A stretch of DNA of 64,000 nucleotides from Caulobacter sp. FWC2 (GCF_002742625.1 NZ_PEBF01000001.1:2418001-2482000), one strand, 5' to 3'; positions 44,407-53,792 are shown, counted from the first letter of the stretch. Numbers and translations are program-made. The notes: generated from the sequence alone by a model not told the origin.

Positions 44407-45732
44407 TTGGCGGTTGACGCCCGGATCCTGATCGTGGCGCGCGACGATGTTCGCGCCGGACCGCTGGCCGAAGGGCTGGACCGGTTGGGCTGGCGCACGA
44501 TCACCGCCCGCGGCCCCTATGCCGCCCTCGCCGCTTTGGGCGACCTGCCGATCGAGGCGGTCATCGTCGACCTGGCCAGCGCCGGTCCCGAGACCCAGAC
44601 CCTGGCGCGCCGGCTGAAGGCCGCCGTGGCCCCCCGCCGTCTGCCGGTCATCGCCATCGGCGACCCGGACGGCGATTATCGCAATCAGGCCTTCGACCTG
44701 ACCCTCTCGCCGCCGCTGCACCCGTCCCAGGCTGCCCTGCGCCTGGAGAGCCTGGTGCGGACGGCGATCGCCGAGGAAGAGTTCGAGCTGCGCCTGGAGA
44801 CCTTCGGCGAGCGCGGCCGGCGCCTCGATCTGCCCGAGCCCCCGGACACGCCGGTTCGGATCCTGGCGGTGGGCGAACCGGCCCCGCAGTTCCTGGCCCT
44901 GTCCAACGCCCTACAAGCGAGTGGAGCGGAGGTGGTCGGCGCTTTCACCGCCTACACGGCCTTCGACTACCTGCACGAGCGGGCCTTCGACTCGGTGGTG
45001 CTCTGGGCCGGCGACAGCCAGCAGGAAGCGCTGTCGATCGCGGCCGGCATGCGCCGCAACACCCGCCTCTTCCACATCCCGGCCCTGCTCTATCTGAAGG
45101 CCGAGAGCTATGTGACCATGTCCGAGGCGTTCCATCGCGGCGTGTCCGATGTGGCCTCGCCCGAAACGCCCGAGATCGAGACGGCCCTGCGCGTCATGGA
45201 GCTGGCCCGCAGCTACCGGCGCGGCGAGTCGATCCGCGGCGCGCTGGAAAAGGCCCGCAGCTCGGGCTTGATGGACGCCGCCACCGGCCTCTTCACCCGC
45301 GACCTGTTCGCCGCCCACCTGGCGCGCCTGGCCAAGGCCGCGATCGAGCGCGCCCGGCCTTTGTCGATCTGCGTGCTGCGCGTCGCCGACAAGCCCGAGA
45401 CCGTCTGGGCTCGCCAGAACGGCTGGCTGGACCGCGCCATCCCGCAGATCGGGTCTATGATCGGCCGCCTGGTCCGCGTCGAGGACACCTCGGCCCGCCT
45501 GGCGACCGAAGTCTTCGCCCTGGCCTTGCCGGCGACCAATCTGGGCGCGGCTAAGGCCGCCGCGGAACGGATCGCCGCCGTAATCGGCTGCACCGCCTTC
45601 GACGCCGGCGAGGATCGCCCGCCGTTCGTCTGCGAATTCGACATCGGGGTGGCCGAGGTCCAGCAAGGCGAAGGCGCCGTCCGGACCCTCGAGCGCGCCG
45701 CCGCCAACGCCCTGCGCCGCGAAGCCAGCTGA
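44407..45732 (+). CDS. popA: PopA-type c-di-GMP effector (degenerate GGDEF, tandem receiver domains)
   Basis: A 441-residue PleD paralogue: two receiver-like domains (about 5-120 and 145-260) and a C-terminal GGDEF-fold domain. The active-site loop is degenerate, reading LATEVF where GGDEF would be, while the RxxD inhibitory site is intact (RVED) exactly five residues before it. These are the hallmarks of Caulobacter PopA, which binds c-di-GMP without making it and recruits the replication inhibitor CtrA for ClpXP degradation at the cell pole. Start TTG 44407 has GGAG five bases upstream and begins VDARILIVARDD; an ATG at 44341 is less likely. Confidence 0.88.
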   Translation: MAVDARILIVARDDVRAGPLAEGLDRLGWRTITARGPYAALAALGDLPIEAVIVDLASAGPETQTLARRLKAAVAPRRLPVIAIGDPDGDYRNQAFDLTLSPPLHPSQAALRLESLVRTAIAEEEFELRLETFGERGRRLDLPEPPDTPVRILAVGEPAPQFLALSNALQASGAEVVGAFTAYTAFDYLHERAFDSVVLWAGDSQQEALSIAAGMRRNTRLFHIPALLYLKAESYVTMSEAFHRGVSDVASPETPEIETALRVMELARSYRRGESIRGALEKARSSGLMDAATGLFTRDLFAAHLARLAKAAIERARPLSICVLRVADKPETVWARQNGWLDRAIPQIGSMIGRLVRVEDTSARLATEVFALALPATNLGAAKAAAERIAAVIGCTAFDAGEDRPPFVCEFDIGVAEVQQGEGAVRTLERAAANALRREAS

Positions 45733-45822
45733 GCCAAAGTCGAAGCTAAGATTGGGCGCCGTAACGGCAGCTCCTATATGGAACCTGTCCTGTAGCGGAC
45801 AACAGTTCCCGAGGAGTACGCC

Positions 45823-46482
45823 GTGGCCCAGCAGCCTCAGACAGCCCCGCTGATCATCGACGTCGTCGCCGACGTTGTCTGCCCCTGGTGCTATCTCGGC
45901 TGGAGACGCCTGAAGTCGGCCCTGGCCCTGCGCCCCGACGTCGAGGCCAAGCTGATCTGGCGGCCCTACCAACTGGACCCGACCCTTCCCGAGGAAGGTG
46001 TCGACCGCAAACAGTACATGGCCAGCAAGTTCCGGGACCCCGAGAAGCTGAAGGCCGTCCACGCGGCCCTGGTCGAGGGCGGCGCCGAGGAGGGCATCCG
46101 CTTCGACTTCGAGGCGATCGAATTCTCGCCCAACACCAACGCCGCCCATCGCCTGATCCGCTGGGCCCTGACGGCCGGCGCGCAGGACGAGGTCGTCGAG
46201 GCGCTGTTCAAGGCCTATTTCACCGACGGCCTCGACATCGGCGACCCGATGGTGCTGGGCGACATCGCCGAAGCCGCCGGCATGGAGCGCCTGGTGGTGC
46301 TGCAACTGCTGTCGGAAGGCGCCGACAAGGAGGCCGTGGCCCGCGAGCACGCCATGGCCGTCCAAGGCGGCGTCACGGGCGTGCCGTTCGCCATCTTCGC
46401 GGGCAAGGTCGCCGTCGTCGGAGCGGAGTCTCCGGAACGCATCACCCAGGCAATCGACCAGGCCCTGGCTTCGGCGTCCTGA
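45823..46482 (+). CDS. DsbA family oxidoreductase (FrnE-like)
   Basis: A 219-residue thioredoxin-fold protein with an inserted helical domain, and the redox motif CPWC in ADVVCPWCYLG. The cis-Pro loop is GVTGVPFAIF. No signal peptide is present, as usual for the cytoplasmic FrnE/HCCA-isomerase-like DsbA subgroup linked to oxidative stress and thiol handling. The start is GTG 45823 with GAGGAG upstream. It is followed by a strong terminator hairpin and stands alone as a transcription unit. Confidence 0.88.
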   Translation: MAQQPQTAPLIIDVVADVVCPWCYLGWRRLKSALALRPDVEAKLIWRPYQLDPTLPEEGVDRKQYMASKFRDPEKLKAVHAALVEGGAEEGIRFDFEAIEFSPNTNAAHRLIRWALTAGAQDEVVEALFKAYFTDGLDIGDPMVLGDIAEAAGMERLVVLQLLSEGADKEAVAREHAMAVQGGVTGVPFAIFAGKVAVVGAESPERITQAIDQALASAS

Positions 46483-46577
46483 TCGGGCGCGCCGACCAGC
46501 CAGCTCGGCCTCAAAGGCCACACAACTTCACGACGCTTGCTTTTGGCGCCGCAACAGGCGCATAAGGCCGCTCATCA

Positions 46578-46624
46578 AGCCTCGTTTCTCCGCCCGAGCA
46601 TCGTCTCGGCGGCGAAACGAGGCT
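46578..46624 (+). terminator. Long terminator hairpin after the DsbA-like gene
   Basis: Outer stem AGCCTCGTTTC / GAAACGAGGCT (11 bp) enclosing an inner CGCCCGAG/CTCGGCGG-type stem, followed by ATTTTC. It lies 95 bases after the DsbA-like stop codon and would isolate the downstream helicase gene. Confidence 0.72.
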
Positions 46625-46704
46625 ATTTTCGTTGGAATTCGACCAATAAGCGGTCCAAGGGAAGCGTTACTGGCTTCAGGGGTCCGATTTGGTCATTGGC
46701 GCGA

Positions 46705-46728
46705 GCCGCGCGTTTTTGTGTGCGCGGC
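46705..46728 (+). promoter_or_regulatory. 5' leader hairpin of the DEAD-box helicase gene
   Basis: GCCGCGC (46705-46711) pairs with GCGCGGC (46722-46728) around a T-rich 10-base loop, ending 20 bases before the helicase ATG. It could shape translation or leader stability, as in cold-responsive helicase leaders; this is inferred from structure only. Confidence 0.35.
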
Positions 46729-46748
46729 CGCAAATGAACTGGACCTAG

Positions 46749-48941
46749 ATGCCCTTCCCCGCCTCCCACCCCGCTCTCGAGCGGGCTCTCGCCGCGCAAG
46801 GCTATGCCGAGCCCACCCCCGTCCAGGCCGCCGTGCTGGAAGCCGACGCCGAAGGCCGCGACCTGCTGGTCAGCGCCCAGACCGGCTCGGGCAAGACCGT
46901 GGCCTTCGGCCTGGCCGCCGCCCCCACCCTGCTGGGTGACGAAGAGATTCTCGGCCGCGCCGGCGCCCCGCTGTGCCTGGTCATCGCCCCGACCCGCGAA
47001 CTGGCCATCCAGGTCAATCGCGAGCTGACCTGGCTTTACGCCCAGGCTATGGCCGTGGTGGTCAACTGCGTCGGCGGCATGGACGCCCGTCGCGAGCAGC
47101 GCGCCCTGAACTACGGCGCCCACATCGTGGTCGGCACGCCTGGCCGCCTGCGCGACCACATCGAGCGCGGCCACCTGGACCTGTCGGAGCTTAAGGTCGC
47201 CGTCCTCGACGAAGCCGACGAGATGCTCGACATGGGCTTCCGCGAAGATCTCGAGTTCATCCTCGACGCCGCCCCGGCCGAGCGCCGCACCCTGCTGTTC
47301 TCGGCCACCCTGGCGCGCGAGATCGTGCAACTGGCGAAGAACTACCAGAACGACGCCGTCCGCATCGACACCGTCGGCCGCAACGAACCGCACCGCGACA
47401 TCGAATATCGCGCCGTCCGCGTCGCGCCCAACGAGGTTGAGCACGCGGTCGTCAACCTGCTGCGCTTCTTCGAAAGCCCGGGCGCGCTGGTGTTCTGCAA
47501 CACCCGCGAAAGCGTTCGCGCCATGCACAGCAAGCTGCGCGAGCGCGGCTTCGACGTTGTCGGTCTGTCGGGCGAACTCTCCCAGCGCGAACGCGCCGAC
47601 GCCCTTCAAGCCCTGCGGGACGGCCACGCCCGCGTCTGCGTCGCCACCGACGTCGCCGCCCGTGGCCTGGACCTTCCGGACCTGGGCTTGGTCATCCACG
47701 CCGAACTGCCGGTCAACAAGGCCACCCTGCTGCACCGCTCGGGCCGCACCGGCCGGGCCGGCAAGAAGGGCGTCAGCGCCCTGGTCGTCCCCTACACCCG
47801 CCGCCGTAAGGCCGAGCAGCTACTGATGGCCGCTGGCGTCGAAGGCCATTGGGGCGGCGCCCCGACCGCCGACGAGATCCGCGTCAAGGACACCGAGCGT
47901 CTGCTCGACGACCCGATCTTCGACGAGCCAGCGGTGGAAGAAGACACCGCCCTGGCCGAGGCCATGCTGGCCAAGCGCACACCGCTGGAAATCGCAGCGG
48001 CCCTGATCCGCACCCGCCGCGCCAAGCTGCCGGCCCCGGAAGAGATCTATGACGATCCGCGCCACGGCGCCGATCCGGGCCCGCGCGGCCGCGAACCGCG
48101 TGAGCCTCGCGAATTCGGCGGCGAACGCGATTTCGGTGAACGCTCCGAGCGCGTCAGCATGGACGGTTCGGCGTGGTTCCGCCTCAACACCGGCCGCCGC
48201 AACAACGCCGACCCCAAGTGGCTCATCCCGCTGATCTGCCGTCTGGGCCACATCACCAAGAAGGACATCGGCTCGATCCGGATCTTCGACTACGACACCA
48301 AGTTCGAGATCTCGGCCGAGGCGGCCGTCAAGTTCGGCGCAGCGGTCCAGCAGACGGTGCGCGAAGACGTCTCGATCACCCCGACGGCCGCGCCGGCCGC
48401 GCGCGAAGCCGGTCCGCGCCGCGAATATGCGCCGCGTCCGCCTCGTGACAACGACGCTCCGCGCGAGTACAAGCCGCGCCCGTCCAGCTACGGCGACGAC
48501 GGCGTCAGCAACGCCAAGCCGTACGGCCGTGGCGAAGAGCCGAAGGGTGACTACAAGCCTCGCGAGTTCAAGCCCCGCGCTCCGCGTGGCGATGACGCCC
48601 CGCGCGACTTCAAACCGCGCGCGCCGCGTGATGAAGCGCCGCGTCCGTATTCGCCGCAGGATTCCGACAGCCCCAAGCGCGCCTACAAGCCGCGCGCCGA
48701 AGCTGGCACGGATGCGCCGCGCGAATTCAAGCGCGCTCCGCGTCCGGACGGCGATGGTCCGAAGAAGCCCTTCAAGAAGGCGTTTGGCGACAATGCCGCC
48801 GGCGCCAAGCCGTACACGCCCAAGCCCTATGCCGGTAAGCGCGACGACGCGGGCGCCGGTAAGCCTTTCAAGGGTCCCAAGCCCTTCAAGGCCAAGAGCT
48901 TCGACGGCAAGCCGGCCGGCAAGCCGTTCAAGAAGAAGTAG
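46749..48941 (+). CDS. DEAD-box RNA helicase with DbpA-type RNA-binding domain and basic repeat tail
   Basis: A 730-residue helicase. The core (about 1-370) has AQTGSGKT, PTRELA, TPGRL, DEAD, SAT and HRSGRTGRAG. A DbpA/CsdA-like RRM fold follows (about 475-545, WFRLNTGRRNNADPKWLIPL). The last 170 or so residues are low-complexity, rich in Pro, Arg, Lys, Asp and Phe with recurring PREFKPRAPR-like units, probably a disordered RNA-binding tail. Such proteins unwind structured RNA in ribosome assembly, cold response or mRNA decay. From memory, the degradosome helicase RhlB of C. crescentus maps not far from popA, so this may be its counterpart, but the added domain and tail leave that open. Confidence 0.88.
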   Translation: MPFPASHPALERALAAQGYAEPTPVQAAVLEADAEGRDLLVSAQTGSGKTVAFGLAAAPTLLGDEEILGRAGAPLCLVIAPTRELAIQVNRELTWLYAQAMAVVVNCVGGMDARREQRALNYGAHIVVGTPGRLRDHIERGHLDLSELKVAVLDEADEMLDMGFREDLEFILDAAPAERRTLLFSATLAREIVQLAKNYQNDAVRIDTVGRNEPHRDIEYRAVRVAPNEVEHAVVNLLRFFESPGALVFCNTRESVRAMHSKLRERGFDVVGLSGELSQRERADALQALRDGHARVCVATDVAARGLDLPDLGLVIHAELPVNKATLLHRSGRTGRAGKKGVSALVVPYTRRRKAEQLLMAAGVEGHWGGAPTADEIRVKDTERLLDDPIFDEPAVEEDTALAEAMLAKRTPLEIAAALIRTRRAKLPAPEEIYDDPRHGADPGPRGREPREPREFGGERDFGERSERVSMDGSAWFRLNTGRRNNADPKWLIPLICRLGHITKKDIGSIRIFDYDTKFEISAEAAVKFGAAVQQTVREDVSITPTAAPAAREAGPRREYAPRPPRDNDAPREYKPRPSSYGDDGVSNAKPYGRGEEPKGDYKPREFKPRAPRGDDAPRDFKPRAPRDEAPRPYSPQDSDSPKRAYKPRAEAGTDAPREFKRAPRPDGDGPKKPFKKAFGDNAAGAKPYTPKPYAGKRDDAGAGKPFKGPKPFKAKSFDGKPAGKPFKKK

Positions 48942-48953
48942 TTTTCGTTAGAT

Positions 48954-49067
48954 GCTCCCCCGCTATGCAGGGGAGCTGTCGCGGAGCGACTGAGGGGGCG
49001 AACGCGGCATGCGTCCAGCTAGCCCCCTCCGGCCCTCTGGGCCACCTCCCCCGAATCGCGGGGGAGG
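48954..49067. repeat. Multi-hairpin intergenic repeat
   Basis: This spacer folds into successive perfect inverted repeats: GCTCCCC/GGGGAGC (48954-48976), GAGGGGGC/GCCCCCTC (48992-49029), GGCCC/GGGCC (49031-49043) and the terminator stem at 49045-49067. I recognise this GGGGGAG-rich pattern as a common dispersed intergenic element in Caulobacter and relatives; copy number was not checked here. Confidence 0.6.
49045..49067 (+). terminator. Terminator of the helicase gene
   Basis: Stem CCTCCCCC/GGGGGAGG with a 7-base loop followed by ATTTTTCTT on the plus strand; it is the last hairpin of the intergenic repeat. The U-tract touches the stop codon of the convergent flavoprotein gene. Confidence 0.75.
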
Positions 49068-49074
49068 ATTTTTC

Positions 49075-50256
49075 TTATGCGGCCTGCCCCGCCGACCAGC
49101 CGGACGCCCAGGCCCACTGGAAGTTATAGCCGCCCAGCCAGCCGGTCACGTCGACGACCTCGCCGACGAAATAGAGCCCGGGCACGGCCTTGGTCTCCAG
49201 TGTCCGCGAGTCGAGTTCGTCCGTATCCACGCCGCCCAGCGTCACTTCCGCCGTGCGATAGCCTTCCGAGCCCACCGGCTTGAAGATCCAGGCGTTGACC
49301 GCCGCGGCCAGCCGGCCCAGCACCTTGTCGGAACAGTCGGCGATGTTTCCTTTCGCTCCCTCCTCGTCCTCGGCGATCAACTGCGCGACACGTTTAGGCA
49401 GAAGGGTCGCGAGCACCGTCGCCACCGCCTGACGCGGCGAGGCCGTGCGGGCCGCCTTCAGCGCCGCCAGGGCGTCGACGCCCGGCGCCATGTCGATCCG
49501 GACCTCGTCGCCCTCGCGCCAGTAGGACGATATCTGCAGGATCGAGGGGCCGGACAGGCCTCGATGGGTAAACAGCATCCCTTCGCGGAACTTGGTCTTG
49601 CCGTGGGCGACCACGGCGTCCAGCGCCACGCCCGACAATGGGGTCAGCCGCGCCAGTATGCCGGCCTCGAAGGTCAGCGGCACCAGAGCCGGACGAGTCT
49701 CGACGATGTTCAGCCCGAACTGCTTGGCGATCTCGTAGCCCAGGCCCGTCGCGCCCATCTTCGGGATCGACTTGCCGCCGCACGCCACCACAAGCGACGC
49801 GCAGCACACCGCGCCGGAAGACAGTTCAACCTCGAAACCGGTTTCGGTCTTGGCCACGTCTTGGAAGCTCGTTTCCAGCCGCAGCTTGACGCCGGCGGCC
49901 TTCATCTCGGTCAGCAGCATGTCGATGATCTGCCTGGCCGAGCCGTCGCAGAACAACTGCCCCAACGTCTTCTCGTGGTAGGCGATGCCGTACCGCTCGA
50001 CGAGCGCGATAAAGTCCTTGGGCCGATAGCGGCGCAGGGCCGACAGGGCGAACTTCGGGTTGGCCGACAGGAAATTATGGATCGACGCGCCGGTGTTGGT
50101 GAAGTTGCACCGCCCGCCGCCGCTGATGCGGATCTTCTCGCCGGGGGCCTTAGCATGGTCAATGACCAGCACCGAGCGCCCGCGCTTGCCGGCCTCGATG
50201 GCGCACATCATGCCGGCCGCGCCTGCGCCGATCACCAGGACGTCGAAGTTTTCCAA
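49075..50256 (-). CDS. BaiN/YhiN (HI0933) family FAD-dependent oxidoreductase
   Basis: A 393-residue flavoprotein with the dinucleotide-binding VIGAGAAGMMCAIEAGKRG, the family hallmark ISGGGRCNFTNTG, a central LVVACGGKSIPKMGATGLGY and the C-terminal FVGEVVDVTGWLGGYNFQWAWASG. HI0933-like proteins are FAD/NAD(P)-dependent and poorly characterised; BaiN reduces bile-acid intermediates, which is unlikely to be the role here. It is convergent with the helicase gene. A GC-rich hairpin without a T-tract lies in the gap to the upstream chemoreceptor gene. Confidence 0.88.
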   Translation of the reverse strand: MENFDVLVIGAGAAGMMCAIEAGKRGRSVLVIDHAKAPGEKIRISGGGRCNFTNTGASIHNFLSANPKFALSALRRYRPKDFIALVERYGIAYHEKTLGQLFCDGSARQIIDMLLTEMKAAGVKLRLETSFQDVAKTETGFEVELSSGAVCCASLVVACGGKSIPKMGATGLGYEIAKQFGLNIVETRPALVPLTFEAGILARLTPLSGVALDAVVAHGKTKFREGMLFTHRGLSGPSILQISSYWREGDEVRIDMAPGVDALAALKAARTASPRQAVATVLATLLPKRVAQLIAEDEEGAKGNIADCSDKVLGRLAAAVNAWIFKPVGSEGYRTAEVTLGGVDTDELDSRTLETKAVPGLYFVGEVVDVTGWLGGYNFQWAWASGWSAGQAA

Positions 50257-50311
50257 GGTCTTCCCGCTACTTGCTCCGGCCTCTTCGACCGGAGCCTGAC
50301 GGCGGAGTCAA

Positions 50312-52156
50312 TCAGCCCGCGTGACGATAGCCCGGCCGCGAACCCGCCTGTTGGCGCTGCGGCGCCGTCTTCGCGCTGACCTCGAAGCGGCCGATCATGC
50401 GCACGAGCCCGCTGATGTCGCTCTTCAGCGCGTGGCTGACGGCGGTGGCCTGCTCGACCATGGCCGCGTTCTGCTGAACGCCCTGGTCCATCTGGTTGAC
50501 GGCGGTGTTGACCGCGCTGAGGCCCGTTGCCTGTTCCCGGGCGGAGGCCGCCAGTTCGGACACCAGGGCGTCGATCTCGCCGACCTTCAGCACGATGCCG
50601 TCCAGGGCTTCGCCGGTCTGGCCGACCAGCCGCACGCCCTCGTCGACCTGGGCGGTCGAGGCGCTGATCAGGGTCTTGATCTCCTTGGCCGCATCCGCCG
50701 AACGCTGGGCCAAGGCCCGGACCTCCTGGGCGACGACCGCGAAGCCCCGGCCGCTTTCGCCTGCGCGGGCCGCTTCAACCCCGGCGTTCAGCGCCAGCAA
50801 GTTGGTCTGGAAGGCGATCTCGTCGATGACGCCGACGATATTGCCGATCTGGGTGGAGGACTTCTCGATGCCGGTCATGGCCGCGACCGCGCCGCGCACG
50901 ACCTCGCCCGAGCGCGCGGCGTCCGAACGGGTGGAGGTGACCACGCGGCTGGCCTCACCGGCGCCCTGCGAGGCGCGGCGGACGGTGGCGGTGATCTCGT
51001 CAAGGGCCGCGGCGGTCTCTTCCAGGCTGGCGGCCTGTTGCTCGCTGCGGCGGGCGGTGTTGTCGGCGGCGGCGGCGATCTCGTCGGCGCTGCCGCCGAC
51101 GGTCCCGGCCACGGCGACAATGCCGCCCATGGCTTCGTCCAGTTGGGCGATGGCGGCGTTGAAGTCGTCGCGGATGGCTTCATAGCCTCGCGGGAAGGCG
51201 TCCGTGAGGCGGACCGTCAGGTCGCCGCCCGACAAGCGGGACAGGGCGTTGGCCAGCCGCTCCATGGCGAAGGCCTGGTCCTTGGCCGCGGCCGAGGAGA
51301 CCGCCTCGCTACGGGCTCGCTCACTGTCGCTGGCGGCCGAGATCCGGGCCTGTTCGGCTTCCGAGGAGCGCAAGGCCACGGCGTTGTCCTTGAACACCTG
51401 GACGGCGCGGGCCATCAGCCCGACCTCGTCCTTGCGCCCGGCCCCCACCACCTCGACGTCCAGACTACCGTCCGCCAGATCGGTCATGCCGCGCGACAGC
51501 GACCGCAGTGGGCGCGAAATCTTCGACGAACCGATCCACAGGGCGAACAGCATGCCGCAGGCCGCAGCGCCCAGGCCGAACAGCAGGGTCAGCCACGAGC
51601 CGGCGGCCGCCGACTTGCCGGCCGTCTCGACCATGACCGCCGTCTGCTTGTTGTAGACGTCGCCCCAGGCCTTGCCTTCCTTGGCCATGGCGTCGATGGC
51701 CGGATCGACCCGGGTCAGGCCGCTGACGGCGCCGGCGTCGTCGTTCTTCAGGGCCAGATCGGCGGCGGACCGGGCGTCGAGATAGGCCGCGTCCAGCTTG
51801 GCCTTCATCCCGGCCGTGTAGTCGGCGGTCGTCGGATCGGCGGCGGCGATCTTGTCGAGGCTCTCCTTGCCCTCGCCATAGACCTTGTCGAGCTCCTTGG
51901 ACGCCGCGGCGGCCTGCGCTGACGCACCCTCGTAGGTCGCCGTCCGATGGGCCGCGTAGCCCATCATGCTGATCCGGCGCAGGAAACGGGCCGATTGCAC
52001 CTCGGCGGGCGAGCGATGCTTGACCAGCTGCTCGGTGGCGGCCTCGGCGCGCTTCTGCTGCCAGACGCCCAGGCCGGCGCAGGCCAGCGTGGCGGCCGCC
52101 AGCACGGCGGCGGGCAACAGAACCTTGGAGGAGATCTTCAGGTCGTCGAGCTTCAC
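50312..52156 (-). CDS. Methyl-accepting chemotaxis protein
   Basis: A 614-residue chemoreceptor: TM1 (about 12-34), a helical periplasmic domain of roughly 150 residues (four-helix-bundle type), TM2 (about 188-210), a HAMP domain, a second HAMP-like linker around 295-350, and the signalling hairpin with the highly conserved FQTNLLALNAGVEAARAGES followed by GRGFAVVAQEVRALAQRSA. It couples to CheA/CheW to steer motility. The C-terminus is Gln/Gly-rich and lacks an obvious CheR-binding pentapeptide. It is divergent from the Hsp70-like gene; the ligand is unknown. Confidence 0.92.
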   Translation of the reverse strand: MKLDDLKISSKVLLPAAVLAAATLACAGLGVWQQKRAEAATEQLVKHRSPAEVQSARFLRRISMMGYAAHRTATYEGASAQAAAASKELDKVYGEGKESLDKIAAADPTTADYTAGMKAKLDAAYLDARSAADLALKNDDAGAVSGLTRVDPAIDAMAKEGKAWGDVYNKQTAVMVETAGKSAAAGSWLTLLFGLGAAACGMLFALWIGSSKISRPLRSLSRGMTDLADGSLDVEVVGAGRKDEVGLMARAVQVFKDNAVALRSSEAEQARISAASDSERARSEAVSSAAAKDQAFAMERLANALSRLSGGDLTVRLTDAFPRGYEAIRDDFNAAIAQLDEAMGGIVAVAGTVGGSADEIAAAADNTARRSEQQAASLEETAAALDEITATVRRASQGAGEASRVVTSTRSDAARSGEVVRGAVAAMTGIEKSSTQIGNIVGVIDEIAFQTNLLALNAGVEAARAGESGRGFAVVAQEVRALAQRSADAAKEIKTLISASTAQVDEGVRLVGQTGEALDGIVLKVGEIDALVSELAASAREQATGLSAVNTAVNQMDQGVQQNAAMVEQATAVSHALKSDISGLVRMIGRFEVSAKTAPQRQQAGSRPGYRHAG

Positions 52157-52378
52157 GGCGTTTCCCCACTCCTCCCGACACCACTACACGGCGTCGCCTG
52201 AGTTATTCCGTTCCCTGCAGACACCGGTGTCAGGCGAATCGTAATGCGCCGGCTCAATTGCGCGCGAGAGTCCGGCGCAGACCGTAAATGAGCGCTTAAA
52301 AGGGCCCAGACCGCTTGACCTTCTCGCGAGAGGCGCTACGACGCACGCCCCTCCCGACCGACAACATCGAGCCATCCC

Positions 52379-53704
52379 ATGACGGCCGCTCCAGCTGCGC
52401 CGACCATTGGCGTCGACTTTGGCACCACCAATACCGTCGTCTCGCTGACGCGCGGCGACGATCACGCGCACCTGGTCCGCTTCTCGATCGACAATCGGGA
52501 GCTGTTCGCCTTCCGCTCGGCGCTGAGCTTCCACAGCGTCCAGGGCCAGAACGGCGCGGTGAACGAGCGCGTGGTCGAGGCCGGCCCGTGGGCCATCGAG
52601 TCCTATCTGGAAGATCCGCTGGAGACGCGCTTCATCCAGTCGTTCAAGACCTTCGCCGCCTCGCAAGCCTTCACCGAGACGCGGATCCTGAACAAGCGCT
52701 ACCTGTTCGAGGACCTGCTGGCCGCCTTCCTGCTGCGCCTGCAGGAGCATGCCGCGGGTCAGCTGGACGCCCTGCCCCCGCGCGTCATCGTCGGCCGTCC
52801 GGTGACCTTCGCCGGCAGCTCGCCGAACGAGACCCTGGCCCTGACGCGCTATGAAGAGGCGTTCAAGCGCCTGGGCTTCACCGATATCCGCTATGCGTAC
52901 GAGCCGGTCGGCGCGGCCTTCTTCTTCGCCCGTCAGCTGACGGAGGACGCCACGGTGCTGGTGGCAGACTTCGGCGGCGGCACGAGCGACTTCTCGCTGG
53001 TCCGCTTCGAGCGCGACGCCGATGGCACGCTACGCTCGACGCCGCTGTCGCGCTCGGGCGTCGGCATCGCCGGCGACGCCTTCGACTACCGGATCATCGA
53101 CCAACTGGTGTCGCCGGAGCTGGGCAAGGGCTCGGACTACCGGTCGTTCTCCAACAGCCTGCCGATCCCGCAACGCTATTACGCCGCCTTCGCCCGCTGG
53201 GACCAGTTGGCCCTGCTGCGCGCCTCCAAGGACATGCGCGACATCCGCGCCCTGGAGCGCACGGCCGTGGAGCCCGAGAAGATCGCCGCCCTGATCGAAG
53301 TGCTGGACGGCAATCACGGCTACGCTCTCTACAAGTCGGTCTCGGCGCTGAAGGAGGCGCTGTCGGCCCAGACGGAAGCGACGTTCCACTTCGCCGCGGG
53401 CTCGGTCGAGATCGAGAAGCCGGTTCAGCGCAGCGAGTTCGAGAGCTGGATCGCCCCGGAACTGACCGCCATCGAGACCGCCGTCGGCCAGGCTCTGGAG
53501 CGCGCGAACCTGACCGAGGCCGGCGTCGACCGCGTCTTCCTGACGGGCGGCAGTTCGTTCGTACCGGCCGTGCGCGAGATCTTCCTGCGCCGCTTCGGAG
53601 CCGAAAAGATCGAGAGCGGCGGCGAGTTCGAGTCGATCGCCTCGGGCCTGGCCCTGATCGGGCGCGAGAACGATCTGGATCTCTGGACGATGCGCGCCGA
53701 GTAG
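52379..53704 (+). CDS. Hsp70-like ATPase (YegD type, nucleotide-binding domain only)
   Basis: A 441-residue actin/Hsp70-fold protein with the phosphate-1 motif GVDFGTTNTVVSL at residues 10-22, phosphate-2 ADFGGGTSDFSLV near 196, and the adenosine motif FLTGGSSFVPAVREIF near 380. It lacks the C-terminal substrate-binding domain of DnaK, like YegD, so it is an ATPase domain with a family-specific insertion (FRSFSNSLPIPQRYY-type helices). Role unknown, possibly chaperone-related. It is followed in the same direction, 88 bases on, by the octapeptide-repeat protein. Confidence 0.87.
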   Translation: MTAAPAAPTIGVDFGTTNTVVSLTRGDDHAHLVRFSIDNRELFAFRSALSFHSVQGQNGAVNERVVEAGPWAIESYLEDPLETRFIQSFKTFAASQAFTETRILNKRYLFEDLLAAFLLRLQEHAAGQLDALPPRVIVGRPVTFAGSSPNETLALTRYEEAFKRLGFTDIRYAYEPVGAAFFFARQLTEDATVLVADFGGGTSDFSLVRFERDADGTLRSTPLSRSGVGIAGDAFDYRIIDQLVSPELGKGSDYRSFSNSLPIPQRYYAAFARWDQLALLRASKDMRDIRALERTAVEPEKIAALIEVLDGNHGYALYKSVSALKEALSAQTEATFHFAAGSVEIEKPVQRSEFESWIAPELTAIETAVGQALERANLTEAGVDRVFLTGGSSFVPAVREIFLRRFGAEKIESGGEFESIASGLALIGRENDLDLWTMRAE

Positions 53705-53792
53705 GCTTTCTCGCCGCATGGTCGTGTTGGGTCGTTTCGCATAAGGTTAACGCGACCGATTCACGTCGCGACCTTGTGGGGCAACGAGTCCA

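Noticed and set aside
44911..46521. A 536-codon open frame opposite popA and the DsbA-like gene
   Set aside because: It spans two well-supported plus-strand genes and their spacer and shows no domain.
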